From Neopestalotiopsis rosae (lineage: Eukaryota > Ascomycota > Sordariomycetes > Amphisphaeriales > Sporocadaceae), in assembly GCA_023078685.1 (NCBI GenBank), contig JALGAS010000009.1, positions 1,364,001 to 1,428,000 on the forward strand: a DNA stretch of 64,000 bases, in the 5' to 3' direction. How positions within the stretch are numbered: position 1 is the stretch's first letter; each line of letters begins with the position of its first letter. The translations under genes were made by a program, and so were the position numbers. The notes under the pieces were generated by a model. That model saw only the letters and a program-made list of their open reading frames with translations, searched no databases and was not told where the DNA came from. Positions 1-12,744 of this stretch are shown here, in pieces.

Positions 1-1227
1 CTGTATCGCACAGCTCTTTTGGCAATCAATGTGGTGTGAATATCCTTGCACTCAGCGATGTCCTTACTCAGCACGGCCCCGGTCTATCCGGAGGTTGCTC
101 ATAAAGGAGGGTCAAGAAGAAACGGGCGGCACTGACGGGAATGCATGGAAAGCTCGGCTTGGCTGGAGGATTCGGAACCAGGTGGAGTCGCACTTTTGTG
201 ATACCATGCAAAACTTGTGGTCTACGGATGACCGTCCTGTCTGACGATTTTATACGACCAAATTGAACAGGTGACAGGAAATAGGGACATGAAGTTTCAG
301 ATGGTTTCAATGCATCAATTGCTGGCTGGGCTGCACCGAGCTGGGCTGGCGGCAAGCTGTAAGGATGCAAGTACCAGGAGTCAGAAGCTCACTCAATTGA
401 GCGCCTATATGACAGCTTGCGATCTAGGTTACAGTGACTGGAGTATCTTATATAATATACCACAATTAGGTTATCAGTACGGAGACGATAATTGGAAAAT
501 ATCCACGACTAGCATCCAATGTTACTCAGCGTGAAATTTTGGATGCTGGTGGACCGGCCAGCCGTTTTTTATTTGAGCGCGTGAACATCAGACATCTCGA
601 ACTCGCAGCAATCCTGCACGACGTCACTCGTCATTGCGGGGCAGTTTGGGAGGAGCCCCTCATCCACTCGACGGACCTTGTTGAGCTATCGTGAAGCGGC
701 ATTGGCAGGAAGGGAAAGCTCTGTGATTCCTCATTCTTCTCTGCACTCAATTTTCTCATTCATTAAGAGCAAATCTCTCTTCTTCACCAACGAGACACCA
801 AACTCTTGTTTGCGATCGACTTGTCCTGTAAGACAAATACTGAAAACAAAGGTGAGTAGATTCAATCCAGAATTCCATGTCTTCTAGGGTAGCTGCACAC
901 CACACACGCATGTCCCAGCACTTTCCAGTATCGCCGACAGGCTGGAAGCTTTTACCCCGCCAGCCATCTTGAGCGATCCTGGGAGACGCGCGCCTCACAT
1001 TTTGCTTTATGTAACACGAACGGATCCCGCCCTTTTTTTGCTTCATAAGCTTCAAGTCCCTGGACCCAAGCTTCTTCCGTTTTCTATCCGCAAAACTCAA
1101 AAAAGACAAAACCATTATTTTCTTCGGCATCTGACTGACTTGTCATTCAGCTCGAGAGCATCTGACCATTAGGTAGTCCCCTCGACATTTTCCTCTGATC
1201 CGACAGACCCCCCCTATACCTACCAAA
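1..1227. other. Intergenic region upstream of glucose-6-phosphate isomerase
   Basis: I see no convincing gene here; the open frames are short, overlap on both strands and lack family motifs. The last 400 bases are probably promoter and 5' leader of the isomerase gene. Pyrimidine-rich runs occur around 1030-1040 and 1180-1215, as is common just upstream of strongly expressed fungal genes. Confidence 0.6.
852..1150 (+). other. Candidate 5'-UTR intron of the isomerase gene
   Basis: A GTGAGT donor at 852 and a pyrimidine-containing CTGAC...TTCAG acceptor ending at 1150 frame 299 bases just before the isomerase start. Leader introns are common in highly expressed fungal metabolic genes. This is inferred from splice-site appearance only; no transcript evidence is available here. 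Confidence 0.3.
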
Positions 1228-3004
<1,777 letters not shown>

Positions 3005-6000
3005 CTAGATTCGGAGAAGAAAGAGGAGGTAATAGACAGTAAAGCTCGGCTGTGAGTCCGAAGATCTTCTGGGTCACATCTCAGGGACTCACATTGCCAC
3101 ATGCTTTGAACCAAGGAGGAAAAAAAGCAGGCCTTCACGATTTCATGATGACTGGTGTTTTGACGTACATCCTACAGCGTAAAGGAAGAATATAAGTAAA
3201 ATGGTACACCAAATCTTCATGCAGGTGATCGCTCTGTACATTTGTTCATATCACGAGTTTCGACAACAGCATACTACAGAGTATCGTCAATATGGAACAA
3301 GGTTATGTTGAAAAGATTTTATTGATCAGCCTGCTTACAGGACCACAGCTAAGTCGTCTGCAAAGGATTCAACCACACGCATCCATAGAAACAAAACCAG
3401 AGAGGGAACACTGGGGTTGTACTAAGAAAAGAACCCGTTTTTTCATGGGACCTCCATGTGGTCCATGTCGTCCACTCTGTACGCTGAGGTAAGTCGAGGC
3501 TTATGACCCGGAAGCTCTTGGATGTCGTTGAGTACCCATTTGATGGGGGATGCAAATGTTTTATCGGCACCGTTTGCTCACGGTATTGAGGCCGTGGCGC
3601 GGTTCAGCATAGATGGTGTTTCGCCGTGGGTATCTACTAGGTATAGCTTGACTGATGCGGTCTTGACACTGCGGACGTCCTGGGGTTGGGCCAGGCTAGA
3701 GCCCACGCCGTTCAAAGACGTCATCGCGGTTTGAGTTATCCTCGTCTCAAAGATGAGTTCTGACCATTACGCGTGACCAGTTGTCCAGGGCTGACGAGGC
3801 AAGGTTTCTGCGTGCCTTTGCTTAAGCTGAATTACGTTTATGTAATCTCTTTTCTCCTTCTTTGCTGGGCTTGTGACGATATGGCTGATACAGTGATTAC
3901 GAGAGTCTGTCTCAATGTGGTGACGTAGGACGCGATAGAGTACCGGAGAAAAGGAGGGAGTCCCCTTAGAGAGTGATGATTTGTCGTGGGGAACACGCGC
4001 AGACACGCGTTAAGAGGCCTTTCTTCTGGGACAAGAAAGACACGAAAGACACACGAAGACATGTGTGTAGATGGTAACGAAAAAAAACTCGGAAGGCTGT
4101 CGAAAGCCTCACCGAGGACACCAGAAAAGGAGGGTCAGGATAGTCTGATTCGTGGGTGATTTGGGAGGGGTAGCATTGATTTTGATACGAATGTTCGTAA
4201 CGATAATAATTGCTAGAGCGTAAGTTGATGTCAAGTAGTCAATCTGTGCAACAGATGAAGTTAGGACGTGTGTTTAGATGTTTGAAGTTCATTTGTGTGG
4301 AAGACAAACATTTGAGAAAGAATAGCGAGGATGCGGAAGAGAAGTATCATGACAAAGGCCTTGTGGTAATTCGTTGAATACAAAAGAGAGAGTCGAGAAG
4401 AAGATAGAAGAAGAGAGAATGTAAGGTGTAACTTTTTGTTCTCAGACTAAGTCACTCGTTTGATCGTGATTGAGGATGCATCTCATGTACGTCACTCTGG
4501 AGGTGGTTGAGCAGAGAGATGTTGTGGTTGGTAAGGGAAGAAACTTGAGCTAGGCGAGTTGTCTATGATCTGTTTACTTATGTCGATTCTTGGGCGTGGC
4601 TGTCAGGAGTGAGCAGTTACAACCACCCAGCTGTGGCTACCTCAATAGCCTGTGGCATCGGCCCAACTGACACATACTGAGGTTGGCCGAGAAGGTACAC
4701 AATGAGTCCCGGCTGTCTACCTGGGGTTTGAAGAAACAGCCGAGGGAAAGTATGATCAGTCTATTATTCTGATGTAAAGGACACAATGGGCAAGCCAGAA
4801 CAATATGAGAGATCAACCCAGTCGCGGTCGTGACTCCTATTGCTGTGATAGTCGTGCCCATGTCCCTTCATGTCAACTCACTGAGAATTTGTGCTGTTTT
4901 ATAGTCTACATAGTATATGATCTTGAATTTGTCCCCTCTAGAGTAGGTATGTTTGGTTTACCACGCCTATGCAATCAACTGTTCGTTTGAGTCAGAATAC
5001 CCTTACGAGTTAGGTATGTCTTGACTCCCACATTTAAATCATCAAGTAAGTTGACATGCAATAGTCCTCGACGCGACCCGGCTACTCCAATGATTCGCTT
5101 CTTTATTGGCATAGTCGTCACTGTATGAAGTTATCGCCGGCAGTAGCTCAAATCATAGCGTTGACTCTAGAGCTCATTGTTGCGATTGTAGTATTTGCCA
5201 AATTAACACATTCGAATAGGTCATGAGATGTGCTTGATGCTGCGACCGTGAGCGGACTTTCACTTAGTCACTCAGCACTTGTTTTTGTTTGTTCAAGATA
5301 TGGGATTTTTCTAGCAGGCAAGGCTTGCATGGGACTAAGACTCAGCATCTCGTTGAAGTATTCAAGAGGGCCTCGTATTACATCATGGTTGTGAGCTGCA
5401 TTCGATGAATGTGTACGAGCTCACTTACACGAGGCCAGAGACACCCCCAATTGGGGGTCGATTGTTGCAGAGTCCTGCAAAGAGCGGCCCTACCTATTCA
5501 GGCAATACCTTATCGTATGTAGGTTTATACACGCGCAGAACCCCATATACTTGACACTTCGCCGTAACCAGAGTGCTCGGTGATGACTCACTCTTGGTAG
5601 AGGTCTTGGACAAGATAATGGTTTTTGTGCGCGACTTTGGCATACGAGCTGCAGCTGTTCGTATTAAAAGAGGCACAGCGGGCAAAGGACATGTATGGAT
5701 TTTATTTCCGGCAACATCCTGGGGATCCGGAGTAATGATACTAGTAAGGATCCACTTGTGCAATCCCAGTGGTTATCCTGAACTTGTCTTGATTGTTGAC
5801 AGGTATGTAACATCAAAGGTGGACAAGTCGCGTTTCTTGACTTTGCAAGTTCCATGGATGAAGACGATGTTCATTGTTGACCGTTGCAACTTGCTAGCAT
5901 TACACTAAGGTTAGTGTGAATGTGAAGGGATTGGGAATGCTTAACTTCAAAGTTTTCTTCTAAGGTTATTAGTTCACTGGCCCCCTGACGTCACCGTAGG

Positions 6001-6660
6001 TAGTGTAGGCGTCTGTCATAATTTCTTCAAGTGCAAAAGGGAGATATTGAAGACGGACTATTTTGGCCGCGCGGACTTTTCTTTTCTTTGACAGATGCAG
6101 GACCGGATCTTCCGCTGTCTCAAAAGCGGATCTTACTTATCACCGTCGGCACGATACCATCACTTGGCACAGAGACGCCATCGCGTCCCGGGTCCGGGAC
6201 TATTTTCCTTTTCGGCGGGCAAGCCCGCTGTGCTTAACCGTCTTCAGCATAAACTCGTGCCAAGTCAGGGGTGGCCTTGGGTGCTTATCGCAGCTTGTGG
6301 GTAATACTGGGTATCGATCCAATTTGCCCTCGACTCCACTGAAAATGGCCATGATGATCCCCTTGTCTGCACTGCTGCTCCCTCCCCCCCGGGGGTGTCA
6401 TCGCATGATGGGGGCCTGGCCGGGGTCGAGACTTCATGAAAAAGGAACGTGCCCCGACCGTTTCTTGGCTAGGATCCATCTCTCTTGATACATTCCTGCT
6501 GCGGTGGTTGTTTTGGGAGTCGTCATTACTATTGTTGTCGTCGTTGTCGTTGTTGCTGGGTCGCGTCTAAGCTGTATTCATTGTGGGCATATTCGAGAGA
6601 AGGAAGCAACATTGGGAGTTCTACAGAGTAATATCCTCGGAGACTCTTTCTTTCAGCAAA
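3005..6660. other. Long intergenic region (3.65 kb)
   Basis: No supported coding gene. The longest frames (for example 5573-5908, 111 codons, overlapped by an equally long antisense frame) have no recognisable motif. 4000-4600 is purine-rich, and a short imperfect hairpin lies at 4089-4119 (CTCGG and AAGGCT arms facing AGCC and CCGAG). 6505-6560 is a GTT/GTC-type simple-sequence stretch in the probable leader of the next gene. Confidence 0.55.
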
Positions 6661-7754
6661 ATGCCGTCGTCCAGATCCATTATGAGCGCGGCCGTGCTCC
6701 TGGGCGCCTCCGCCGTCAATGCCCAGATGAGCACCACCACATGCGCCGAGGTGCACATCTTCCTGGCCAAGGGCAACAACGAGCCTTACCCAGGCCGCCA
6801 GGGCAAGCTAGTCACAGCTATTTGCGACGGCCTCGCATCATGCGACTACGAGGATATCGTCATGGACAATATGATTGACGACGAGTACTGCGGTGCCGTC
6901 TACCAGGGCGCCACCAATGGTTACAGCCAGATCAACGACTACAACTCGCGGTGTCCCGACGCCAAACTCGTCCTCAGTGGCTACAGTCAGGGAGGCCATG
7001 TTGCTAGCGATATTCTTGGTGGAGGTGGTGGTACATTCTACAATGACTGTACCGAGGATACGACGCCCCAGCTTAGCTCGAGCAGTGATGCTGGCAAGAT
7101 GAGTAAGTCAACATTCTATATCAGCATGTATCACGGTACATGAAATCTTGCTAACGTTGTTTCAATCATATAGTCAAGGCAGCCCTCACATTTGGCAATG
7201 TGCGGCATACGGCAGATCAGCCTTACAACTACGAGTCTGGCGCGGCCGACGATAGTTATTTCCCCCGCGACTCGGCCATGCAGGCACTGCTAGACGAGTA
7301 TGAGGACGTCTGGCGGGACTACTGCGTCAGCGGTGACCCCATCTGCGCTCAGGGCGATACCGTCGCCGACCACCTGTCGTACTTTGACGTCTACACCGAC
7401 TCAGCCGCCGAGTGGGTAAAGGGCCTCCTCGATGCAGAGACCTGCGACGACTGCTCGACCACCCTGACCGTCGCCACTTCGGGATGGGAGTCTTCGACCG
7501 TTGCTGCTACAGCCTCCAACACGGGCACTTCTGTTCCAGCAACGGCCACTCCCACCGGCACCAGTGGCACATCAACAGCGACAATTTTGCCAGAGGCTAC
7601 CGCATCAACGACAGAAAACCTCTCATCCACACCCACGGCCTCGGCAACTGGCTCGGCTTCATCCACAGGAAGCAGTGGATCGACTCCCAACTCGGAGTCC
7701 GTGAGTCTTTTCAGTCTGGTGGTCGCCGCAGGCTTTGCCTTTTTCCTTGTATAA
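6661..7754 (+). CDS. Secreted CE5 family esterase (cutinase / acetylxylan esterase-like), GPI-anchor type
   Basis: Extracellular serine esterase of the cutinase-like alpha/beta fold. Exons 6661-7102 and 7174-7754 join in phase (71-nt intron, GTAAGT donor, CTAAC branch site, TAG acceptor) to give 340 aa. Residues 1-22 form a signal peptide ending in VNAQ. The nucleophile motif GYSQGG places the catalytic Ser at about 109. The downstream GDPIC...GD...DH segment carries the family Asp and His, and the paired cysteines are conserved. After about residue 265 comes a Ser/Thr-rich stalk and then a hydrophobic C-terminal tail (SLFSLVVAAGFAFFLV), the layout of a GPI-anchored wall protein. Substrate (cutin, acetylated xylan or another ester) cannot be decided from sequence. 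Confidence 0.92.
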
Positions 7755-8249
7755 TCAAAGATTTCGCCATAGACTATTGGTGTACAAAACAAGCATGGAA
7801 ATAAACAAGACAAATGCATCATCATGGCGTTTTTGGATAATGGGTCAGCGGAAAACATAGAGCTTAATATTAATCACATATTGCGTCATATAGCGCAAGC
7901 ATTCTACCATCATCTTATGTTTGTTGCAAAGAAAGCATACAGTAGGACTAGTATTATGATGTCTGTAAGATTGCTTATAATATGATGAACAGGTTTTGTC
8001 ATCTTTTGCTTGTCGTTTGTCTGGGCCATGGAAGAGTAATAACAGACAATCATCAACTTGTCCACATGATACATTGAGAGTTGACTCACTCAGAAGTGTA
8101 TATAATGATGTCTGTGAGCCATTACAACTGGGCATTATTCTGATCACATGCACTTTTCTTTTTATCCTGAGTCTCAACAGACTGCTTGATGCTCGTTCTC
8201 ATTCAAGCGCCGCGTATATCGCCGTAGTACATACAGTCTTGAAAAGTCT
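7755..8249. other. Intergenic region after the CE5 esterase
   Basis: AT-leaning sequence with no supported gene, probably 3'-UTR of the esterase followed by the edge of the decayed locus. The open frame starting at 7996 runs into that locus but has no family signal. Confidence 0.5.
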
Positions 8250-9330
8250 ATCCTCTTATTCAAGGCGCCCAGCAAGACGCTATCCAGGCACTGCAAGAGA
8301 CGAACCAAACCAAGGACTACATCATCGGAACTCAAGAGAGGGATTTGCAAGAGCAGAAGGCCCCTCTCATTCGGCAAATATGCTTGTGGTAGAACCATTA
8401 TACCCACTCCGTATAGACCAGCCCTATACTATGACTTTGGGCCAGCAGTTCCAAACCACCAAACTCGCCATTACAACAACCAGTAGCACTACAGTTTGCC
8501 TTTGCCCGCCTGGCACGCAAGTCTGCCAGTGCCAACAACAGGCAGCACAAGAGGAGGGGTATAACGCCCGCCAAATGGGGACCGCCACCCCCATTCCTTA
8601 CGAACTGCCATCGTTGGACAGCCTAAAAAAGCCCATACACGTATGTAACTGCCATTACCTTTGCATAATTTTAGTCATTGGCACTAACTATCTAATGGCA
8701 GTGGACACGACTCGAGAATCCATAGGATGTTCTCGGGTTGCCAGATATGCGCGACCCGGACGTAGACACGCTGGAAAAGGCATATGACAACGCTTGCTTC
8801 CTCATTAATACGAACATGTACGTATGCGCTCTAATTATGCGCACGAACAGCCGTAATTGATCAAAGACGTGCTCACAGCCATGTTTGACGCCGACGCCGA
8901 ACCCTTCCATCAGCGCCCTGATAACAGTCAACAACAACGTGCAGGCTTTGGGATATCACTCCAGCAGCGAACCGAGTGTACGGCAGACAGGGCCATGAAT
9001 CCGCGCCTGTTTGCGGACCTCTTCAATGCTCTGGCTGCGGCCCGCCGGCGTTGGAAGGACAAGCCGACTGCCCCACGCAAGGTCGAGGACCATTGCGACT
9101 TGGCCAAGGCCATTGATCGGTACCATGCTGAACACCCAGGCTGTTCCCAAACGCTTTCGGCCATGCCTGCTATCTTTCCCTTCTTCACAAGATCTACTGA
9201 TCTGAGCTATATCCACCACTTGCGAAGCTCCAGCAAGCCGTTGATGAGCGAGTCTTCAATGGCTGGAACGTGTCGCAGAACGTTCCGAAGCAAAAGATGC
9301 AACGGCCGTGGCTGGCGCCTTGCCTCATTC
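8250..9330 (+). pseudogene. Decayed gene, copy 1 (unknown family)
   Basis: Coding-like sequence broken by stops and frame changes. Readable pieces include QQDAIQALQETNQTKDY (about 8265-8315), PIPYELPSLDSLKKPIH (8590-8640) before a plausible intron, and DVLGLPDMRDPDVDTLEKA (8728-8784) preceded by an in-frame TAG. FDADAEPF follows at 8884, MNPRLFADLFNAL at 8995 and AIDRYHAEHPG at 9109. The last three blocks recur in the same order around 11.07-11.86 kb, so this is one of two diverged copies. Base composition is normal, so RIP does not explain the damage. I do not recognise the family. A badly spliced but live gene is possible, but stops fall inside otherwise good coding blocks. Confidence 0.5.
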
Positions 9331-9439
9331 TTCTATACACACACTTCTGATTACTTCTCTATTATTTAGTATGATATGTACAAAATAAACCGATACCATA
9401 TGCCATTTTTCAATGTCACCGGCATTACCTGCACAGATT

Positions 9440-10790
9440 CGACTTTCAGTACGTGTTTTGGAGCAGTCCCCGACGAAACCAAGCGGTCCTACAGTCTGCT
9501 TTTGTCTACTTTTGCATCATTCGCACACGAACTCGGTGTACAGTAGCCAGAATTCCTACCGTGTGCCCTGATCGAAGTTCTGTGGGACTGGGGTTGGAAG
9601 TAAAGAGAAGATACCGACATTGGCAGTTCAGACGAGAAGGACCGCGTGACCGACGACGTAAGTCAAAGCATGCCAGAGCTACTTGCATCGCTACCCATAA
9701 AAGGCTGGTTTATATTGAAAATGTCGGAAGAATAATCGAGTATATCCTCATGGGAAAAGAAAGCCAGGAAGTTGGCAATCATGTCACTTTGGAAGATCTG
9801 GCAGGAAGAGCGTGGCAACGCGCCATGGAGCTCCACGATTCGGCCTTGACCAACAACCTCGCTCTAGTCAAGGGCATCATCACAGGCATCATTGCCTTAT
9901 GAGAATATGGACAATTGCATCGCCGAGCCCCTGCAAGGCCTTGGAAAGCTCTTTGGAGACATGGTGTGGACGGACTGGGAAGACCCAGAGGAAATCCATT
10001 CGAGGTTCCCGGAGCCCTAGTCCACTTTCCCAGCACCAAGACTGCTGGCGCACTACTACCAAAGTCAACCCACGCCGAAGGCTTTGTGGAAGTCACTTCA
10101 GAGACACGTTAGCCCACCTCAGTGTACTGGCCGAGAGACAAGTCGACCAAGAGAAGCTACATTGACACGATCCATGTTGCGCGGACGGTTTACAGGCCAT
10201 TTCAGACAGACCCCGAAAGCTTGCAAGAGTTGCAGATAAGTGGGCAGATGCACAAGATGTTATTCACCACGCTCGACCCACCGTCGATTTTTACTTTATG
10301 ACTTTATCGGACACGAAAGGATACTTATGGGACCTTTTGGTTCGTTCAGAGTTCCAGTAACACAACATAGTCGAGTTACGAATCAATGAGAAGCGTGATA
10401 TAAAGGGCGATCAGCAGTTGACTTGAAGTTTCCGCACATGGATCAAAAATATCACCCATTGATTGCCTGCGACGCGCCATATATCAGGCGCATCTTTGCG
10501 GATGCATTAAGAAACATGCAACTATCAGGCGTCGTTTGTGATGTACCCATGATGCTTGAGGCCCGGAAGGATGGCACCTGGCCGTAATAAGGCTGGCGAG
10601 ACCTCATGGCAAGAGAATAAGCCTTCGGATATAAGCTTTGGAGGACATTTGACCTTTGTCTTTGATGGCTTCAGCATAGCGCATCTCATTTCGGATGCGC
10701 GTAAAGCTTTGCTGAAGGATAGCCTCCTTCACTGCAGAATCAATGCAAACAACCCTCAGTTGTGGAATACAACGACTCCGGTATAGACGG
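9440..10790 (+). pseudogene. Decayed coding sequence between the two copies (unknown family)
   Basis: Several stretches read as protein but in shifting frames. CFGAVPDETKRSYSLLLSTF lies at about 9450, FLPCALIEVLWDWGWK at about 9555, DNCIAEPLQGLGKLFGDMVW at about 9910 with a stop soon after, and DAPYIRRIFADALRNMQ at about 10470. No single frame or reasonable set of introns connects them. They may be the missing parts of the gene whose ends are seen in copies 1 and 2. Function unknown. Confidence 0.4.
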
Positions 10791-11030
10791 CCCGGGCAAT
10801 TCTACAGCATTGTTGCCCACTTGAAGGTCATACACCAACTGCAGACTGCCACAGATCAGTTCAAAGAAAGCGCACCGTCGGTAGAGCGTGGTTGTGAGTC
10901 CAGTCCCACCAACTGCGGTTGAATGGGGCTCCAGTATGCAGCCATCTCAATCAAAGATTCGCCGCCCAGCCCACGACTCCAGCAATTGATCCCCACTCGA
11001 TGCTCCTAATTACTCCAGTCCACCCCGTCC

Positions 11031-12005
11031 ATGATATACGTGAACTATGGGACGGCTGTAGCCACGTTCGATGCCGCAGCGGAGCCCGTCATCGGCGCCA
11101 TCATGGCCATCGACAACGACGGCCAGAGATTCCTGCACGAGGTGCAGGAACGCACAGAGTGGGCAAGGGACCGGCAGATGAACCCGGGCCTGTTTGTCGA
11201 CCCGGTGAATTACGATGACCGCTTCCATATCACTGAAGACTAATATATCCTCAGCCATGGCCGTGGAGACGACCTGGTACCGGTGCCGTGGCCGTTTTCG
11301 AGCGAAAACAAGCCCTTTCAGCATTGCCCCGCAGATCTATTAGAGAATCAACGCATTGCGCAGCTCGTCCCTCGACATGAGCTCCGTGGCATAGAAGGAC
11401 GCGCTGGCGAAAAAAAAGGAATAGAGATATACACGGGAGTCGAACAAAAAGACTGGGGGAGGGCGGACCCAGCCAGAGAGAGAGTTAGAGATACTAGATT
11501 TCTAGGATCGGAGCGGAACCACTACACCACTGTGACCTGTGATTCGTGGGAGGTTATAATGGCACACTTTATTTTGCCTTATAAAGGGTAATGAATTTGG
11601 TGGGACAAATGCGTCTTCTGCTGTTTGTGGAAGTGGCTCTCAGGCCATTAAAGGGGAAAGGAGAGGATTTATAGTTTAGCAGAGGCGACCAAAAGGGAGG
11701 AAGACGCATCACGGCGAGTCTTGCCAATGCATATATCGTACGTCTTCGCCGAAGTCGGCCCTTGCATGAACAAGTCACTCCCTATCTGTCCTTGAGAATG
11801 TCCTCACGTGTTGACCCCATCACTGATTTAAATACATCGACCGCTACCATGCGGAGCAGGCAGACTGGGGCCGACAGCTTGTCCGGCTCCACCAAGAGGA
11901 CCTGGTGGCCGAAGGGGTTCTGAAGACGCAGACCCAGCCATGCAGGAAGATGGAGGATTTCGAGAAAAAGATTAATCAAGAAGACAGAGACGGGACATGT
12001 GTAAG
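11031..12005 (+). pseudogene. Decayed gene, copy 2 (same family as 8.25-9.33 kb)
   Basis: The frame 11031-11243 encodes FDAAAEPVIGAIM at 11070 and MNPGLFVDPVN at 11180, matching FDADAEPF and MNPRLFADLFN of copy 1 at the same spacing. A third shared block, YIDRYHAE, appears only at about 11835, roughly 600 bases later than expected, followed by an open stretch to a GT donor-like site near 12000. The extra 600 bases hold a tRNA-like sequence and stops. I read this as a second tandem copy that decayed and was interrupted. Confidence 0.45.
11418..11538 (-). tRNA. Degenerate tRNA-like sequence (tRNA-Ser-like relic)
   Basis: Read on the minus strand, a box-A-like D arm (TGGTGTAGTGGTT), a serine-type anticodon-loop string (CTAGAAATC) and a box-B-like T loop (TTCGACTCC) occur in the right order, followed by eight Ts that could end Pol III transcription. 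The acceptor and T stems do not pair and the spacing is too long, so it is a relic or a chance resemblance rather than a working tRNA. Confidence 0.25.
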
Positions 12006-12744
12006 CTGGAGCTGACAGCACTATAGTTCTATGAGTATCAAAAGAATGAAATACAATCGACTACATGCAGACTGAAGCCCCTGAGTATCATAACAGCAAA
12101 GAACATTGCATTTCATGACACTCTATCCATGGATACACAAGAAATAGTAGTGTATAGATTTCAGTTAGTCCAAGTACATGCCGGTTCGTACGAGAATAAC
12201 ACTCAACAGTGTTCATATCTGAAAGAGGGAAATTGCTTCGTCCAAAGGCCTTAGAGATTAAATCATGGCCTACAACTCGTTTCTCAATGTATACCAGAAG
12301 ACATTCAATTTGCGTACACGTGAGGAGACAGAACAAGGCGGGTATCAAAACCGAGTATAAGGGACTGTCACCTGAATGAAATCATCCGCACACTCCAATG
12401 TATGGCATGCCTCCTGGAAATGCATCACCCTGAAAATGCCCACGACTGCGACACTCCTCAGCACCGGCACATTTAAACCACAGTTTCTATATATACAGGT
12501 ATCTGAGCTCGAACGGCCAGTGTACTCATCTCACCCCCAAAAACCATAATCCCTACAGAACGGACGCTGACATATTGTTCAACACCAAACGCCTCCACTA
12601 TATAATCAAATTGAATCTCACACAATTGTCAGATGACTGAGAACTAGGATTGGTGCAGGCTGAGAGTCGATAGGGAGTTTTGACGTTTAAAGACGTTCAG
12701 CTCGAAAATTTTTTTTTAATGAATGAACACATCTTGTTGTTTGA
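12006..12744. other. Intergenic region between the decayed locus and hos3
   Basis: No supported gene; mostly AT-leaning sequence. A short minus-strand frame at 12088-12348 has no recognisable motif. The right end includes the 3' region of the deacetylase gene, with a run of Ts at about 12710. Confidence 0.5.

Noticed and set aside
5494..5908. Overlapping sense and antisense frames of about 90-111 codons
   Set aside because: No motif, no splice structure extending them, and both strands are equally open, as expected by chance.
8857..9369. 170-codon frame as a stand-alone gene
   Set aside because: Only its middle carries family-like blocks shared with 11.07 kb, and the better reading at its start needs another frame; treated as part of a decayed copy.
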